The position numbers and the translations under genes were made by a program. Positions 34,747 through 43,508 of a DNA stretch of 64,000 bases are shown here, one piece after another. Numbering within the stretch: position 1 is the first letter of the stretch; each line of letters starts with the position of its first letter. The stretch comes from Clostridia bacterium (GTDB taxonomy: Bacteria; Bacillota; Clostridia; Acetivibrionales; JAFADI01), in NCBI GenBank assembly GCA_026418695.1, contig JAOAAU010000147.1, positions 23,743 through 87,742 on the forward strand. Direction: 5' to 3'. Under the pieces are notes generated by a model. The model had not been told where the DNA came from and searched no databases. It worked only from the letters and a program-made list of their open reading frames with translations.

Positions 34747-35439
34747 ATGTCAAAATACAATGTACTGGTAGTCGATGATGAGGACGAAATCCGCGAGGCC
34801 ATTGAAGTTTATCTTCGAAATGAAGACATCAAAGTAATAAAGGCTAAGGATGGCATCGATGCTCTGAATGTTCTGGAGGAAGAGGACATCCACCTTATAC
34901 TCATGGATATTATGATGCCTAGAATGGATGGAATCAAAGCTACCTTCAAAATCAGGGAAACACGGAATATCCCCATCATCATCCTTTCCGCAAAATCAGA
35001 AGATACCGACAAGATTCTAGGGCTGAATATCGGGGCCGATGACTATATTACCAAACCCTTCAACCCATTGGAACTTGCAGCCAGGGTCAAATCTCAGCTT
35101 AGGAGATATATCAGCCTCGGGAATTATAAAGCAACGGAAGATGAAATCAGCGTCAGGGGCCTGATTCTGAACAAAAGTGCGAAAACTGTTTCTGTGGATG
35201 GTGAAGAACTTAAACTAACCGCACTGGAATATAAGATTCTTGAGCTTCTCATGGAGAACTGCGGCCGGATATTTTCTATGGAAGAGATCTATGAAAGAGT
35301 GTGGAAGGAACCCAGCTATAATGTGGAGAACACGGTAGCCGTTCATATCCGGAGGATCCGGGAAAAAATCGAGATCAACCCAAAGGAACCAAAATATCTA
35401 AAGGTGGTGTGGGGCATTGGATATAAAATTGAAAAATAA
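34747..35439 (+). CDS. OmpR/VanR-type response regulator
   Basis: 230 residues: receiver domain with VVDDE pocket and phospho-acceptor Asp54 (LMDIMMP), conserved Lys in TKPFNPLEL, and a winged-helix DNA-binding domain ending VVWGIGYKIEK. Divergent from the blaI-like operon. AAAGGA lies 8 bases before this ATG; in-frame ATGs at 34723 and 34738 are possible longer starts. The kinase gene overlaps its end by 23 bases. Paralogous to the regulator at 39135. Confidence 0.92.
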   Translation: MSKYNVLVVDDEDEIREAIEVYLRNEDIKVIKAKDGIDALNVLEEEDIHLILMDIMMPRMDGIKATFKIRETRNIPIIILSAKSEDTDKILGLNIGADDYITKPFNPLELAARVKSQLRRYISLGNYKATEDEISVRGLILNKSAKTVSVDGEELKLTALEYKILELLMENCGRIFSMEEIYERVWKEPSYNVENTVAVHIRRIREKIEINPKEPKYLKVVWGIGYKIEK

Positions 35440-37606
35440 AACAATACATAATATGGCCTTCGTATTGGCAATGTACTTGTTCAGCTTCTCCGTAATCAGT
35501 ATCGGGAACATCGTTAGAAACAGCGATTATTTTACCAGCAGCTATTACTTCATAAGCGAAGGCTTTGAAGCTGAACTAAATAATTATTTTAACGATATAA
35601 GAGTCCTTTATACCGATTACCTGGACTATAATACAGCATCAGATGATGATAAAGCAACAGAATCTGCCATTGCCGAACTAAAAAGCAAGAATGATTCTGA
35701 AGTTCAGCGTTTGGAAGATATCATCCGGGAAAATTCCGAGTACAGCATTCATCAGGCAAACGCTGCCGGCAATAAGGATCTGGCTGAGAAGCTGACTAAA
35801 GAAAGGGATCAGAAGATTGAAAAGATCAGAAAAGAATATTCCAAAACCATCGATGAAATCAAAGCGGAGATTATTTCAATCAAAGACAACACTTATAATA
35901 TGCTGAAGGATCGTATCGCTTCCCGGGAGGATATTAAGTACTATATTAAAAATAAAAACGGAGAAGTTTTTTCAAACTTATTCGATCCTAAGAGCATTAA
36001 CGAATATATAAAGAATCAAACATTATTCAGCATTGAGTTTCCGCAGCGGTACGACGACAAAGTAAAGTATGAAACCGTCAACGAGTTTTTCTGGCAAACC
36101 ATGACTATCGGTTATGTCGCCATCCCCAAAGACCTTAATAAGGCCAGCAACATCTATGTAAACTATCATCGCTTTGAGGAAATCCGATCACAATTGATCA
36201 TTGAACTCATTCTGGCAATCCTTTTTTCCCTGGCTGCAGTCTTGCTATTGCTTTATTTAAGAAAAGAAAGAAATGCTGACCCAAACAACTTGCAGTATAC
36301 ACTTATTGAGTTCTATGGAAAGATTCCTCTGGATATTCGGGCCTTAATTCTGATCACTGCTTTACCATTTGCGTACCTGATATTTGGAGTTGAATTTTTC
36401 TTATCCCGTTCATTCGGTATCGGTCACCTTGTTATTCTAACTTTGGTTGCCCTATATATCAGCTATCTATATCTCAGTCTTCAATGGACTTTGACTTTTA
36501 TCAAGGGAAAAGGCAGTCTTCAGGATCAATGGCATGGATGTTCCTTATATTACTTGCTTAAGCTTCTCCGGGATAGCCTAGCCTTTAAGGGACTTGTTTT
36601 TAAAATGGTATTGGTACTTTTGCCCACTGTTGCTTACGGGGGATTTTTAGGACTGGCAATGTCCGCTCACGCCAACAATGCTCAAAACGTAATCCCTCTT
36701 GTTGTCTTGGCAACAGTTATATACTTTTTTATTGCCCCTGTATATCTGCTGACCAAGCTTCGTCAATACAATCAGATCGTTATAGGAACTGCCGAAATCG
36801 TTTCAGGCAATTTCAACATGCCCATCGAAAGCAAGGGAAAAGGAAGCCTTGCACAGCTGGGAAACAACATCAACAATATGAAGGCTGGCGTAAAGAAAGC
36901 TTTAGAGGACCATATCAAAAGTGAACGGTTGAAAACTGAGCTCATCACCAATGTGTCCCATGATTTAAAAACACCTTTGACTTCCATCATCAACTATGTA
37001 GATTTTCTCAAAAGAGAAAACCTGACCAAGGAAGAATATGAGAATTATGTCTCCATTCTTGAGAAAAAGGCTCAGAGAATGAAGCTCCTCATTGAAGATC
37101 TCTTTGAGGCATCCAAGCTTTCCAGCGGCACAGTAGAGCTTAGTTTGGAGAGAATCGATGTGGCAGCGCTCTTGTATCAGGCCTTGGGGGAGTTTGACGA
37201 GAGAATCAAAAGCTCCTCCCTGACGTTTAAGGTAAATGCCGTGAAGCAAAAGATTTATGCTGATCTGGACGGCAGAAAGACATGGCGGGTGTTTGAGAAT
37301 CTCATCGGCAATATCCTCAAATACTCCCTACCTAACACGAGAGTCTACATTGACCTTGAAGAGGTTCAGAACAAAGCCGTCCTTACCATGAAAAACATAT
37401 CGGCTTATGAACTGGCCTTTGATCCGAATGAGTTATTCGAACGTTTCAAGCGGGGGGATGAATCCAGAAACACTGAAGGTTCCGGTTTGGGGCTTACCAT
37501 TGCTAAAAGTATCGTTGAACTCCAGGGTGGTAATCTCTCCATCGATATCGATGGGGATCTTTTCAAAGTCACTGTTGAATTCACAATGGCAGACGTCAAC
37601 ACTTAG
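35417..37606 (+). CDS. Large VanS-like sensor histidine kinase
   Basis: 729 residues, TTG start inside the regulator gene with AAGGTGG upstream. Unusual sensor: a first helix (about 12-32), then a ~220-residue extracytoplasmic stretch rich in Glu/Lys that reads as coiled coil (about 75-160), then five further helices between about 262 and 450. The cytoplasmic part is standard: HisKA with NVSHDLKTPLTS and an HATPase with GSGLGLTIAKSIVE. About 280 residues longer than the paralogous kinase at 37790. Probable ligand is an envelope stress or peptide signal, by analogy with VanS/Bce-type sensors only. Confidence 0.9.
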   Translation: MDIKLKNKTIHNMAFVLAMYLFSFSVISIGNIVRNSDYFTSSYYFISEGFEAELNNYFNDIRVLYTDYLDYNTASDDDKATESAIAELKSKNDSEVQRLEDIIRENSEYSIHQANAAGNKDLAEKLTKERDQKIEKIRKEYSKTIDEIKAEIISIKDNTYNMLKDRIASREDIKYYIKNKNGEVFSNLFDPKSINEYIKNQTLFSIEFPQRYDDKVKYETVNEFFWQTMTIGYVAIPKDLNKASNIYVNYHRFEEIRSQLIIELILAILFSLAAVLLLLYLRKERNADPNNLQYTLIEFYGKIPLDIRALILITALPFAYLIFGVEFFLSRSFGIGHLVILTLVALYISYLYLSLQWTLTFIKGKGSLQDQWHGCSLYYLLKLLRDSLAFKGLVFKMVLVLLPTVAYGGFLGLAMSAHANNAQNVIPLVVLATVIYFFIAPVYLLTKLRQYNQIVIGTAEIVSGNFNMPIESKGKGSLAQLGNNINNMKAGVKKALEDHIKSERLKTELITNVSHDLKTPLTSIINYVDFLKRENLTKEEYENYVSILEKKAQRMKLLIEDLFEASKLSSGTVELSLERIDVAALLYQALGEFDERIKSSSLTFKVNAVKQKIYADLDGRKTWRVFENLIGNILKYSLPNTRVYIDLEEVQNKAVLTMKNISAYELAFDPNELFERFKRGDESRNTEGSGLGLTIAKSIVELQGGNLSIDIDGDLFKVTVEFTMADVNT

Positions 37607-37634
37607 TCATATTAGCGCTCTTCCTCATTTAAAT

Positions 37635-37690
37635 AAAAACGGTTCTTTCAGCAGCATATAAATATCGAAGCCGCCGAAAGAACCGTTTTT
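37635..37690. terminator. Bidirectional terminator between convergent kinase genes
   Basis: AAAAACGGTTCTTTC at 37635-37649 pairs perfectly with GAAAGAACCGTTTTT at 37676-37690. A-run and U-run on opposite sides let it work for both strands. Confidence 0.85.
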
Positions 37691-37727
37691 ATGGAGCAAC
37701 AAAAATTCTCTGAATATGACTTAATCT

Positions 37728-37792
37728 TAGGGGACAGTTCTGCACAAATGTACTTTTATCCGAAAGTAGCATTTGTGCAGAACTGTCCCCTA
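37728..37792. repeat. GGGGAC/GTCCCC REP-like palindrome overlapping a gene end
   Basis: Arms TAGGGGACAGTTCTGCACAA and complement, continuing to AAATG/CATTT and, after a small bulge, TACTTT/AAAGTA around a 6-base loop. The outer 20 bases repeat those at 1717-1774. The right edge supplies the stop codon (37790-37792) of the kinase gene reading leftward, so the element has become part of that gene's end. Confidence 0.8.
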
Positions 37793-39145
37793 TAACGCAA
37801 CTTTAAAACAGATGCCTTCCGGATCGCATTCAACCCATATCTCGCCCCCATGGAGTTCAACAATACTCTTTGCGATTGAAAGTCCAATTCCGGTCCCTCC
37901 TGTTTCTGAATTTCTTGCTTCATCCGTCCTGTAAAACCTTTCAAACACCATATCCTGCTCTTCCTGACTCAGAGTTCTTCCCTTGTTATAAATGCTCACG
38001 ATTGTACGATCTCTATCACAGAAGATGCTTACATCTACATTTCCAGGCTTTTCACTGTACTTAATCGCATTGTTTAGAATATTTTCAAACACTCTTACCA
38101 GTTTTTCCGCGTCCACTTGAACTAAAATCTCCTGATCAGGAGCGCCATAAGCTATGGAAGTATCATTCAAAGATGCGACCGGCATCAACCCTTCCACGAC
38201 CTGGCGCACAAGCTCATTCATCGACACCTGTGCTTTTTGAAGGCTCACATCACAGTTAGTCAGGGCAGTATATTCAAACAGATCCTGGATCATCAGCCCC
38301 AGTCTTTGCGCTTTTTCATCAATAATACGAATATAATCCTTAATTTCATCTTCTCCTGTATATTTTTCTTTTAACAATTGAGTATATCCCATAATGGAAG
38401 TCAGCGGTGTTCTGAGATCATGCGACATATTCACGATCAACTCGGTTTTCATTTTTTCTGCCTGAGCCTCTTTTTGTTTTCTGGTATTCAATTCTCCTGT
38501 CATCAGGTTGATATTCTCTGCAAGCAGTGTCAGCTCATCTTTCCCTTTGATTTTAACCTTGTAGCTTAAATTCCCTTTGGAGATCTCTACAAGAGAGTTT
38601 GCCAAAACCTTAATATAATTCACCCTACTGTAAGTCAGTAAAAAGAAAGTAATGATAAATACAATAATTCCTATGAACCCTAGTCGGTTTACATCTTCCT
38701 TAATGATTGTTCCCGAAAATACAACCTGGTTGCCGTCCGGAAGCGATTCGACCTTACTGTATCGGATTCTATTCCCTTGATATTCGTAATTATCCTGACC
38801 CCTTTTAATCAAATCAAGATCGAGTTTGGTTAAGGGGTTTTGATAAGGCTTTAGAAATACTATCCCGTTTTTGTCTGCTATAAATGTTTCAATCTGGGCA
38901 TTGTTCCTTGTAAAATTATCATTGATGATTTTTTGAAGCTTTTCCTGATTGGGATAATTCGCCGTGATTTCTTCCACAATCGGCCGGCACGCTCTTTTAA
39001 AGCCTTCAATTTCAGGGGAATAATCCGTTCTGTTGTTCCGGATAATTCCGTTGATTGTCATGAAGGCGATGAGTCCAGCCAATAGGGAGATTAAAAATGC
39101 AGCAATAAATTTCGCCCTGATCCCAAAAACAAATTTACTTTTCAA
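37790..39145 (-). CDS. VanS-like sensor histidine kinase
   Basis: 451 residues. Two helices (about 10-30 and 155-175) enclose a ~125-residue extracytoplasmic sensor; then HAMP, HisKA with NMSHDLRTPLTS and HATPase with GTGIGLSIAKSIVELHGG. Start is a TTG at 39145 overlapping the regulator stop by 11 bases. Its stop codon lies in the REP-like palindrome. Third gene of a leftward operon with the response regulator and the metalloprotease-like protein. Confidence 0.92.
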   Translation of the reverse strand: MKSKFVFGIRAKFIAAFLISLLAGLIAFMTINGIIRNNRTDYSPEIEGFKRACRPIVEEITANYPNQEKLQKIINDNFTRNNAQIETFIADKNGIVFLKPYQNPLTKLDLDLIKRGQDNYEYQGNRIRYSKVESLPDGNQVVFSGTIIKEDVNRLGFIGIIVFIITFFLLTYSRVNYIKVLANSLVEISKGNLSYKVKIKGKDELTLLAENINLMTGELNTRKQKEAQAEKMKTELIVNMSHDLRTPLTSIMGYTQLLKEKYTGEDEIKDYIRIIDEKAQRLGLMIQDLFEYTALTNCDVSLQKAQVSMNELVRQVVEGLMPVASLNDTSIAYGAPDQEILVQVDAEKLVRVFENILNNAIKYSEKPGNVDVSIFCDRDRTIVSIYNKGRTLSQEEQDMVFERFYRTDEARNSETGGTGIGLSIAKSIVELHGGEIWVECDPEGICFKVAL

Positions 39146-39824
39146 TTTTATACCCCACTCCCCATATGGTTTTGATATATCTGGGGTTCTTCAAGGTATC
39201 TCCAAGTTTTTCTCTAAGGTTCTTAATGTGTGTCATGATGGTAGAATCCGATTCGAAAAACTCTTCGTTCCAAACGCTTTCATAAATCTTTCTGCTGCTG
39301 AAAACAATTCCTCTATTCTTTGCCAAAAGCCCTAATATTTCAAACTCTTTATGGGTTAACGGGATTTCATTTCCATCCAAGGTTACCTGATGGGTCTGGG
39401 TATTGATAGTCAAACCGTTAATGACAATCTCCGAGTTTACGGAAACCACATTATTTTTAAGATACCTCTTCAGTAATGCTTTTACCCTTACAATCACTTC
39501 CAAGGGATTAAAAGGCTTGGCTACATAATCATCGGCTCCAGTCATAATGCCCTGAATTCGATCTGTAGACTCTCCTTTTGCTGAAAGCATCAGAATAGGG
39601 ACATCCCAAGTCTCTCGTATTTTTGCACACACCTTAATCCCATCCATTCCCGGAAGCATGATATCCAGGATCACCAACTGAATCGGGTGCTGCTTCAATA
39701 TATCCAAAGCTTCCATTCCATCTTTGGCCTTAAGTACCTCATAGCCCTCATTTTTAAGATAAATCTCAATCAGGTCCCGGATGTCCTTCTCATCATCTAC
39801 GACCAATACGCTAATTTTCTCCAT
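39135..39824 (-). CDS. OmpR/VanR-type response regulator
   Basis: 229 residues: receiver with VVDDE pocket, phospho-acceptor Asp54 (ILDIMLP), Lys in AKPFNPLEV; winged helix ending TIWGVGYKIEK. AGGGGGAACC precedes the ATG, 8 bases after the stop of the metalloprotease-like gene. Closely similar to the regulator at 34747, so the two systems are probably a duplicated pair that diverged at the sensor. Confidence 0.93.
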   Translation of the reverse strand: MEKISVLVVDDEKDIRDLIEIYLKNEGYEVLKAKDGMEALDILKQHPIQLVILDIMLPGMDGIKVCAKIRETWDVPILMLSAKGESTDRIQGIMTGADDYVAKPFNPLEVIVRVKALLKRYLKNNVVSVNSEIVINGLTINTQTHQVTLDGNEIPLTHKEFEILGLLAKNRGIVFSSRKIYESVWNEEFFESDSTIMTHIKNLREKLGDTLKNPRYIKTIWGVGYKIEK

Positions 39825-39832
39825 GGTTCCCC

Positions 39833-41656
39833 CTAAATCAGTGAGTAAATAACCATTCCACCCATCATCAAAGTTGAAATCCAGCTGTCTCTCAACTTCT
39901 GCCTGTTCCTTATCAAGAAAGGTAGTTTTACCAGTTCAATTATACCTATCATTATAGCAAATATTGTCACAGGATGTACTCCTGCATTTCCTTTAATCAC
40001 AGCCATGGATAGTACTGTTGATATCAGGCCAGCCAAAACATACAGTATGAATTTTAGATACTGGAGGATCCCCTTTTTCACATAGGAACCCTTGCCTCTC
40101 AAAACCAGGAAGTAATAGCCTGTCATGAATAATATAAAAAGTATCATCGTCTTAAAAAACAAGTGAGTTAGACTTTTGAGTAAGATTGCCGAAAAACTTA
40201 ATCGCAGCTGTCCATTTCCGTCATTGAGAAGATTCTCGACTTCCTCCTGAGTCCAACCGATTCCGTAACTATTTTGGAGTAATATCGCCCTTGTTTTCTC
40301 TTGTATGCCCTCGATGGAATTGAAATCATCTGCTTTATTAAAAAATCTTATTCTATCTCTATACCGAATGATCTTTTCAGCCTCACTGCGCTTCATACCA
40401 TCCAGTTTTAATAAATCTTCAACCTCGCAGGTATTGATATTGAAGATATATAAAGGCAGCTTCACGGCTCCAAACTGGTCCATCGCCATCCGAATATGAT
40501 TGCCTTTGCTGATCATCCATAATTCAGGGATCATTTCATCAAAAAAGTCGTATCCCACGGCCTCACGATAAATCTTAAGGATTTTCTCCTTCTCTTCCGG
40601 GTGTTCCAAAGCATATCCCCTTACGAACTGAATCAACGGGGGCTTCTCATCCTTGCCGACATGTTTACTGAATACCTCCAGCACTTTCGAATAGTGCTCC
40701 AGCATCGGAAGTGAGTTTTCCTTATATAGACGAAGAAAAAAACTTGATATCACTGATTCTGTAGATAAACACTGTTGAAGGGACCTTTTTTGGCTCAAGT
40801 CCTGTTTGAAGCCCATTTTTCTATATAGTATGGTTTTCTCAGTATCATTGAATTGTCTGGAGGAATTCTTGTAAATGGCTTCTCCGTTAACTGGAAGCTG
40901 TTCTCTTCTAAGTCCTTCTGCTTTGTTTACCCAAAAGAATGCGGTACTCCTGAAATAACCCAGTCTTAACGGCAAATCAAAGTCTCTTTCAGCTTTGGAC
41001 AATATCGGTCCTATGGTCTTGCGGACCTGCTCCATATCCTGATATATCCCGTCCTTTAGTTCCTTGTTTTCTTCGAACTGTCTGGAGATAATCTCAAAAT
41101 GTTCTGCAAAGCCTTCATGAAAAGCAGTTGAGTATTGAGTGATTACATTGGAATTATGCATTTCAAGGCTTCCCATTTTCTCTTCCTTCATTGAAGGAAC
41201 TGTCATTCCAACCAGAACATGCCCCATCTCATGAGGGAAAATCTGTGTCAGAGATTGCAGTCTTGCCGGGCTGGAAGTTAACTCTTCGGTATTCAGTTCG
41301 ATATAAGGAGAGGATGTTTTATCAATCAATGTTCCGCCTTTTTTCAAATAAAATCCTATCCTGCCATACTCTCCTGAGTTAGGCTTAAAAGTTAAATAAA
41401 AAGGCTCTCCTTTTGTGTTGCTATACTTCTGTGCGATAGAATAAATTTGAAGGGACTTTTTCATAAATGAATTATTGATAAGCGCTTGAACGCTTTGGTT
41501 TTGCCAGCCTTCTTCGAGAACGGCAAATCCGTCTTTCTGCTCATTCGTGGTTGAAAGGATGACAACTTCCGGAACTTCCTTCTCTAAGGCTCTTATCGGC
41601 ATTGCAGATAAAAGAATAGCTATAAGCATAATTAAAATGAACACTAACTTCTTCAT
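39833..41656 (-). CDS. Membrane protein with HExxH metalloprotease site and helix-hairpin-helix segment
   Basis: 607 residues, not matched to a named family. Signal peptide or first helix at 1-22; HEMGH at 142-146 and FHEGFAEHFE at 179-188 together give the zinc site of gluzincin-type peptidases (two His and a downstream Glu, probably Glu181). Residues about 404-463 resemble a ComEA-type helix-hairpin-helix (FNINTC, LKLDGMKRSEAEKII, FNSIEGIQEKT). Four hydrophobic helices follow (about 500-606). AAAGGTGAG precedes the ATG. Co-transcribed with a two-component pair, so it may process or sense an envelope protein. HhH in an exported protein is unusual outside DNA uptake. Confidence 0.8.
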   Translation of the reverse strand: MKKLVFILIMLIAILLSAMPIRALEKEVPEVVILSTTNEQKDGFAVLEEGWQNQSVQALINNSFMKKSLQIYSIAQKYSNTKGEPFYLTFKPNSGEYGRIGFYLKKGGTLIDKTSSPYIELNTEELTSSPARLQSLTQIFPHEMGHVLVGMTVPSMKEEKMGSLEMHNSNVITQYSTAFHEGFAEHFEIISRQFEENKELKDGIYQDMEQVRKTIGPILSKAERDFDLPLRLGYFRSTAFFWVNKAEGLRREQLPVNGEAIYKNSSRQFNDTEKTILYRKMGFKQDLSQKRSLQQCLSTESVISSFFLRLYKENSLPMLEHYSKVLEVFSKHVGKDEKPPLIQFVRGYALEHPEEKEKILKIYREAVGYDFFDEMIPELWMISKGNHIRMAMDQFGAVKLPLYIFNINTCEVEDLLKLDGMKRSEAEKIIRYRDRIRFFNKADDFNSIEGIQEKTRAILLQNSYGIGWTQEEVENLLNDGNGQLRLSFSAILLKSLTHLFFKTMILFILFMTGYYFLVLRGKGSYVKKGILQYLKFILYVLAGLISTVLSMAVIKGNAGVHPVTIFAIMIGIIELVKLPFLIRNRQKLRDSWISTLMMGGMVIYSLI

Positions 41657-41750
41657 AAATCTCACCTTTCCGATTAAACTGATTTCATTATAATTGGAAA
41701 GCATAAATTTCTTTTGGAGAAAATCTAAAGATTTTCTGAAGAATTATAAA

Positions 41751-41789
41751 AAGGCTATCTCAATTCAATCTAAAAATGAGATAGCCCTT
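41751..41789 (-). terminator. Terminator of the acyl-CoA ligase gene
   Basis: GGCTATCTCA pairs with TGAGATAGCC; read leftward the stem ends in CTTTTTATAATTC, about 30 bases past the stop. Confidence 0.85.
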
Positions 41790-41815
41790 AATTACCAGCA
41801 GCTGATCAATATTAT

Positions 41816-43294
41816 TTACTGTTCTTTAAGCATCCGTTTCAGGATCTTTCCCGTACTGTTCTTGGGAAGGTTCGGAACAAAATCAATTTCACGAGGCAGC
41901 TTGTAAGCAGCAAGCCGTTCTTTCATGTAACCAAGCAGTTCCTTGGAAGTACACTCTTCACCTTCTTTGATTACGACGTATGCTTTCACATACTCACCGC
42001 GAAGCTTGTCCTCCAAACCAATTACTGCAGCCTCTTTCACCTTGGAATACTGATAGATCACTTCTTCTACTTCTCTTGGATAAACGTTTAAACCACCCAC
42101 AATGACCATGTCTTTCTTTCGGTCAACGATGTATATGTAGCCGTCTTCATCCTTCTTTGCGAGGTCTCCGGTATGGAGCCACCCATTCAGCAGCGCCTTT
42201 TTCGATTCTTCCTCCTGTTTATAATAACCCAGCATGACGTTTTCGCCCTTGACAGCAAGTTCTCCAACCTCTCCGACAGGCAGTTCCCTATCATTTTCAT
42301 CGACGATTTTACATTCTACATAAGGTAAAGGCAAGCCAATGGAGCCTTCCTTTTGTACTCCATCCAATGGATTGAAGCATACCGCCGGTGAGGCTTCCGT
42401 CAATCCATAGCCTTCTACGATCGGGAGCTTCAGGATTTCTTTTGCCTGTCTGAATATTTCGACCGGAAGCGCAGCTCCTCCGGAAACAGCAAGGCGAAGG
42501 TTGGGGAAGGTAATATTGTTCTTTCCTGCTTCCAGCAGGACAACATACATTGTCGGAACTCCCATAAATACAGTGATATTATCCTTGAGTAAAGATTCAA
42601 CCACCTCTTTAGGTTGAAAGCTTTCAATAATTGTTATCGCGGCACCGGACCACAGCGGCATCAAAACACAGGCTGTAAATGCAAACACATGGAACATCGG
42701 AAGCACACACATATAGTTGTCCTCAGGTTTGCCATGAAGTCCTAGCCTGCACTGTTCCGAATTAAATACAAGATTCTTGTGGGTCAGCATGGCAGCCTTT
42801 TGCTTTCCTGTAGTGCCCGATGTATAAAGAAATGTGGAAATTGCATTCTCATCGGTAAAGTCTTCAAAGCCTTCGTTATTTATCTCTGAAACACTCTTTT
42901 GAAACTCCTCATCCAAGACGATGACTTGAATTCCCAGCGCATTTTGAATCGACTCCCTGGTTAGTTTTGCTTTTTGCAGAATCATAGGATGGATGATCAT
43001 GAATCTGGCTTCAGAATCCTTGATCAGATACGCAATCTCTTCCATCGTAAGCAGAAGGTTAATGGGAACAATGATTGCTCCGTTTCTTACTACACCAAAA
43101 TACGAATAAATAAATTCCGGTGAATTGGGGCAGCTGAGTATGATACTCTCTCCTTTTTTCACACCAAGTTTTTTCAAGAATGCAGCATAACCTGTCACTG
43201 TTCTATCGAGCTGTTCGTACGTTACAGTGTTTCCTTTAAACCTTAAAGCAATTGAATCGGCCTTAAAAGTGTTCTTGTAAATGGTACCTACCAT
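41816..43294 (-). CDS. Long-chain fatty acid-CoA ligase family (ANL superfamily)
   Basis: 492-residue adenylate-forming enzyme that should join a carboxylic acid to CoA through an acyl-AMP. The AMP-binding loop reads YTSGTTGKQKAAMLTH; the usual form has PKG, so a Pro and a Gly are replaced (Gln and Ala). Other core motifs are intact: GYGLTEASP, GWLHTGDLAKKDEDGY, and the C-terminal Lys in NSTGKILKRML. Slightly short for a long-chain enzyme. AGGAGGG precedes the ATG. Single-gene unit, divergent from a sensor kinase. Chain-length preference cannot be read from sequence. Confidence 0.88.
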   Translation of the reverse strand: MVGTIYKNTFKADSIALRFKGNTVTYEQLDRTVTGYAAFLKKLGVKKGESIILSCPNSPEFIYSYFGVVRNGAIIVPINLLLTMEEIAYLIKDSEARFMIIHPMILQKAKLTRESIQNALGIQVIVLDEEFQKSVSEINNEGFEDFTDENAISTFLYTSGTTGKQKAAMLTHKNLVFNSEQCRLGLHGKPEDNYMCVLPMFHVFAFTACVLMPLWSGAAITIIESFQPKEVVESLLKDNITVFMGVPTMYVVLLEAGKNNITFPNLRLAVSGGAALPVEIFRQAKEILKLPIVEGYGLTEASPAVCFNPLDGVQKEGSIGLPLPYVECKIVDENDRELPVGEVGELAVKGENVMLGYYKQEEESKKALLNGWLHTGDLAKKDEDGYIYIVDRKKDMVIVGGLNVYPREVEEVIYQYSKVKEAAVIGLEDKLRGEYVKAYVVIKEGEECTSKELLGYMKERLAAYKLPREIDFVPNLPKNSTGKILKRMLKEQ

Positions 43295-43460
43295 CCTAGC
43301 CCTCCTAATTCATATTTGTTCAAACGTCAACAAAATGGGACAGTCTTTTTATATAGAAAAATTATACTATATCTGGTTGCTTATGAATATATCCAAAATT
43401 ACATATTGAAAAATACTTATCTGCCATGCTTTTAACGAATTCCTTTCTTTTTAAAGTTAA

Positions 43461-43477
43461 AATATTATGGTAATATT
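43461..43477. promoter_or_regulatory. 17-bp dyad before the 7TM kinase gene
   Basis: AATATTA-TGG-TAATATT, perfect, about 32 bases before the kinase start. Candidate operator overlapping the rightward promoter region of the kinase, in the gap divergent from the acyl-CoA ligase. Confidence 0.4.
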
Positions 43478-43508
43478 ATTCATAACATACATTAAATGAG
43501 GATTCCCT

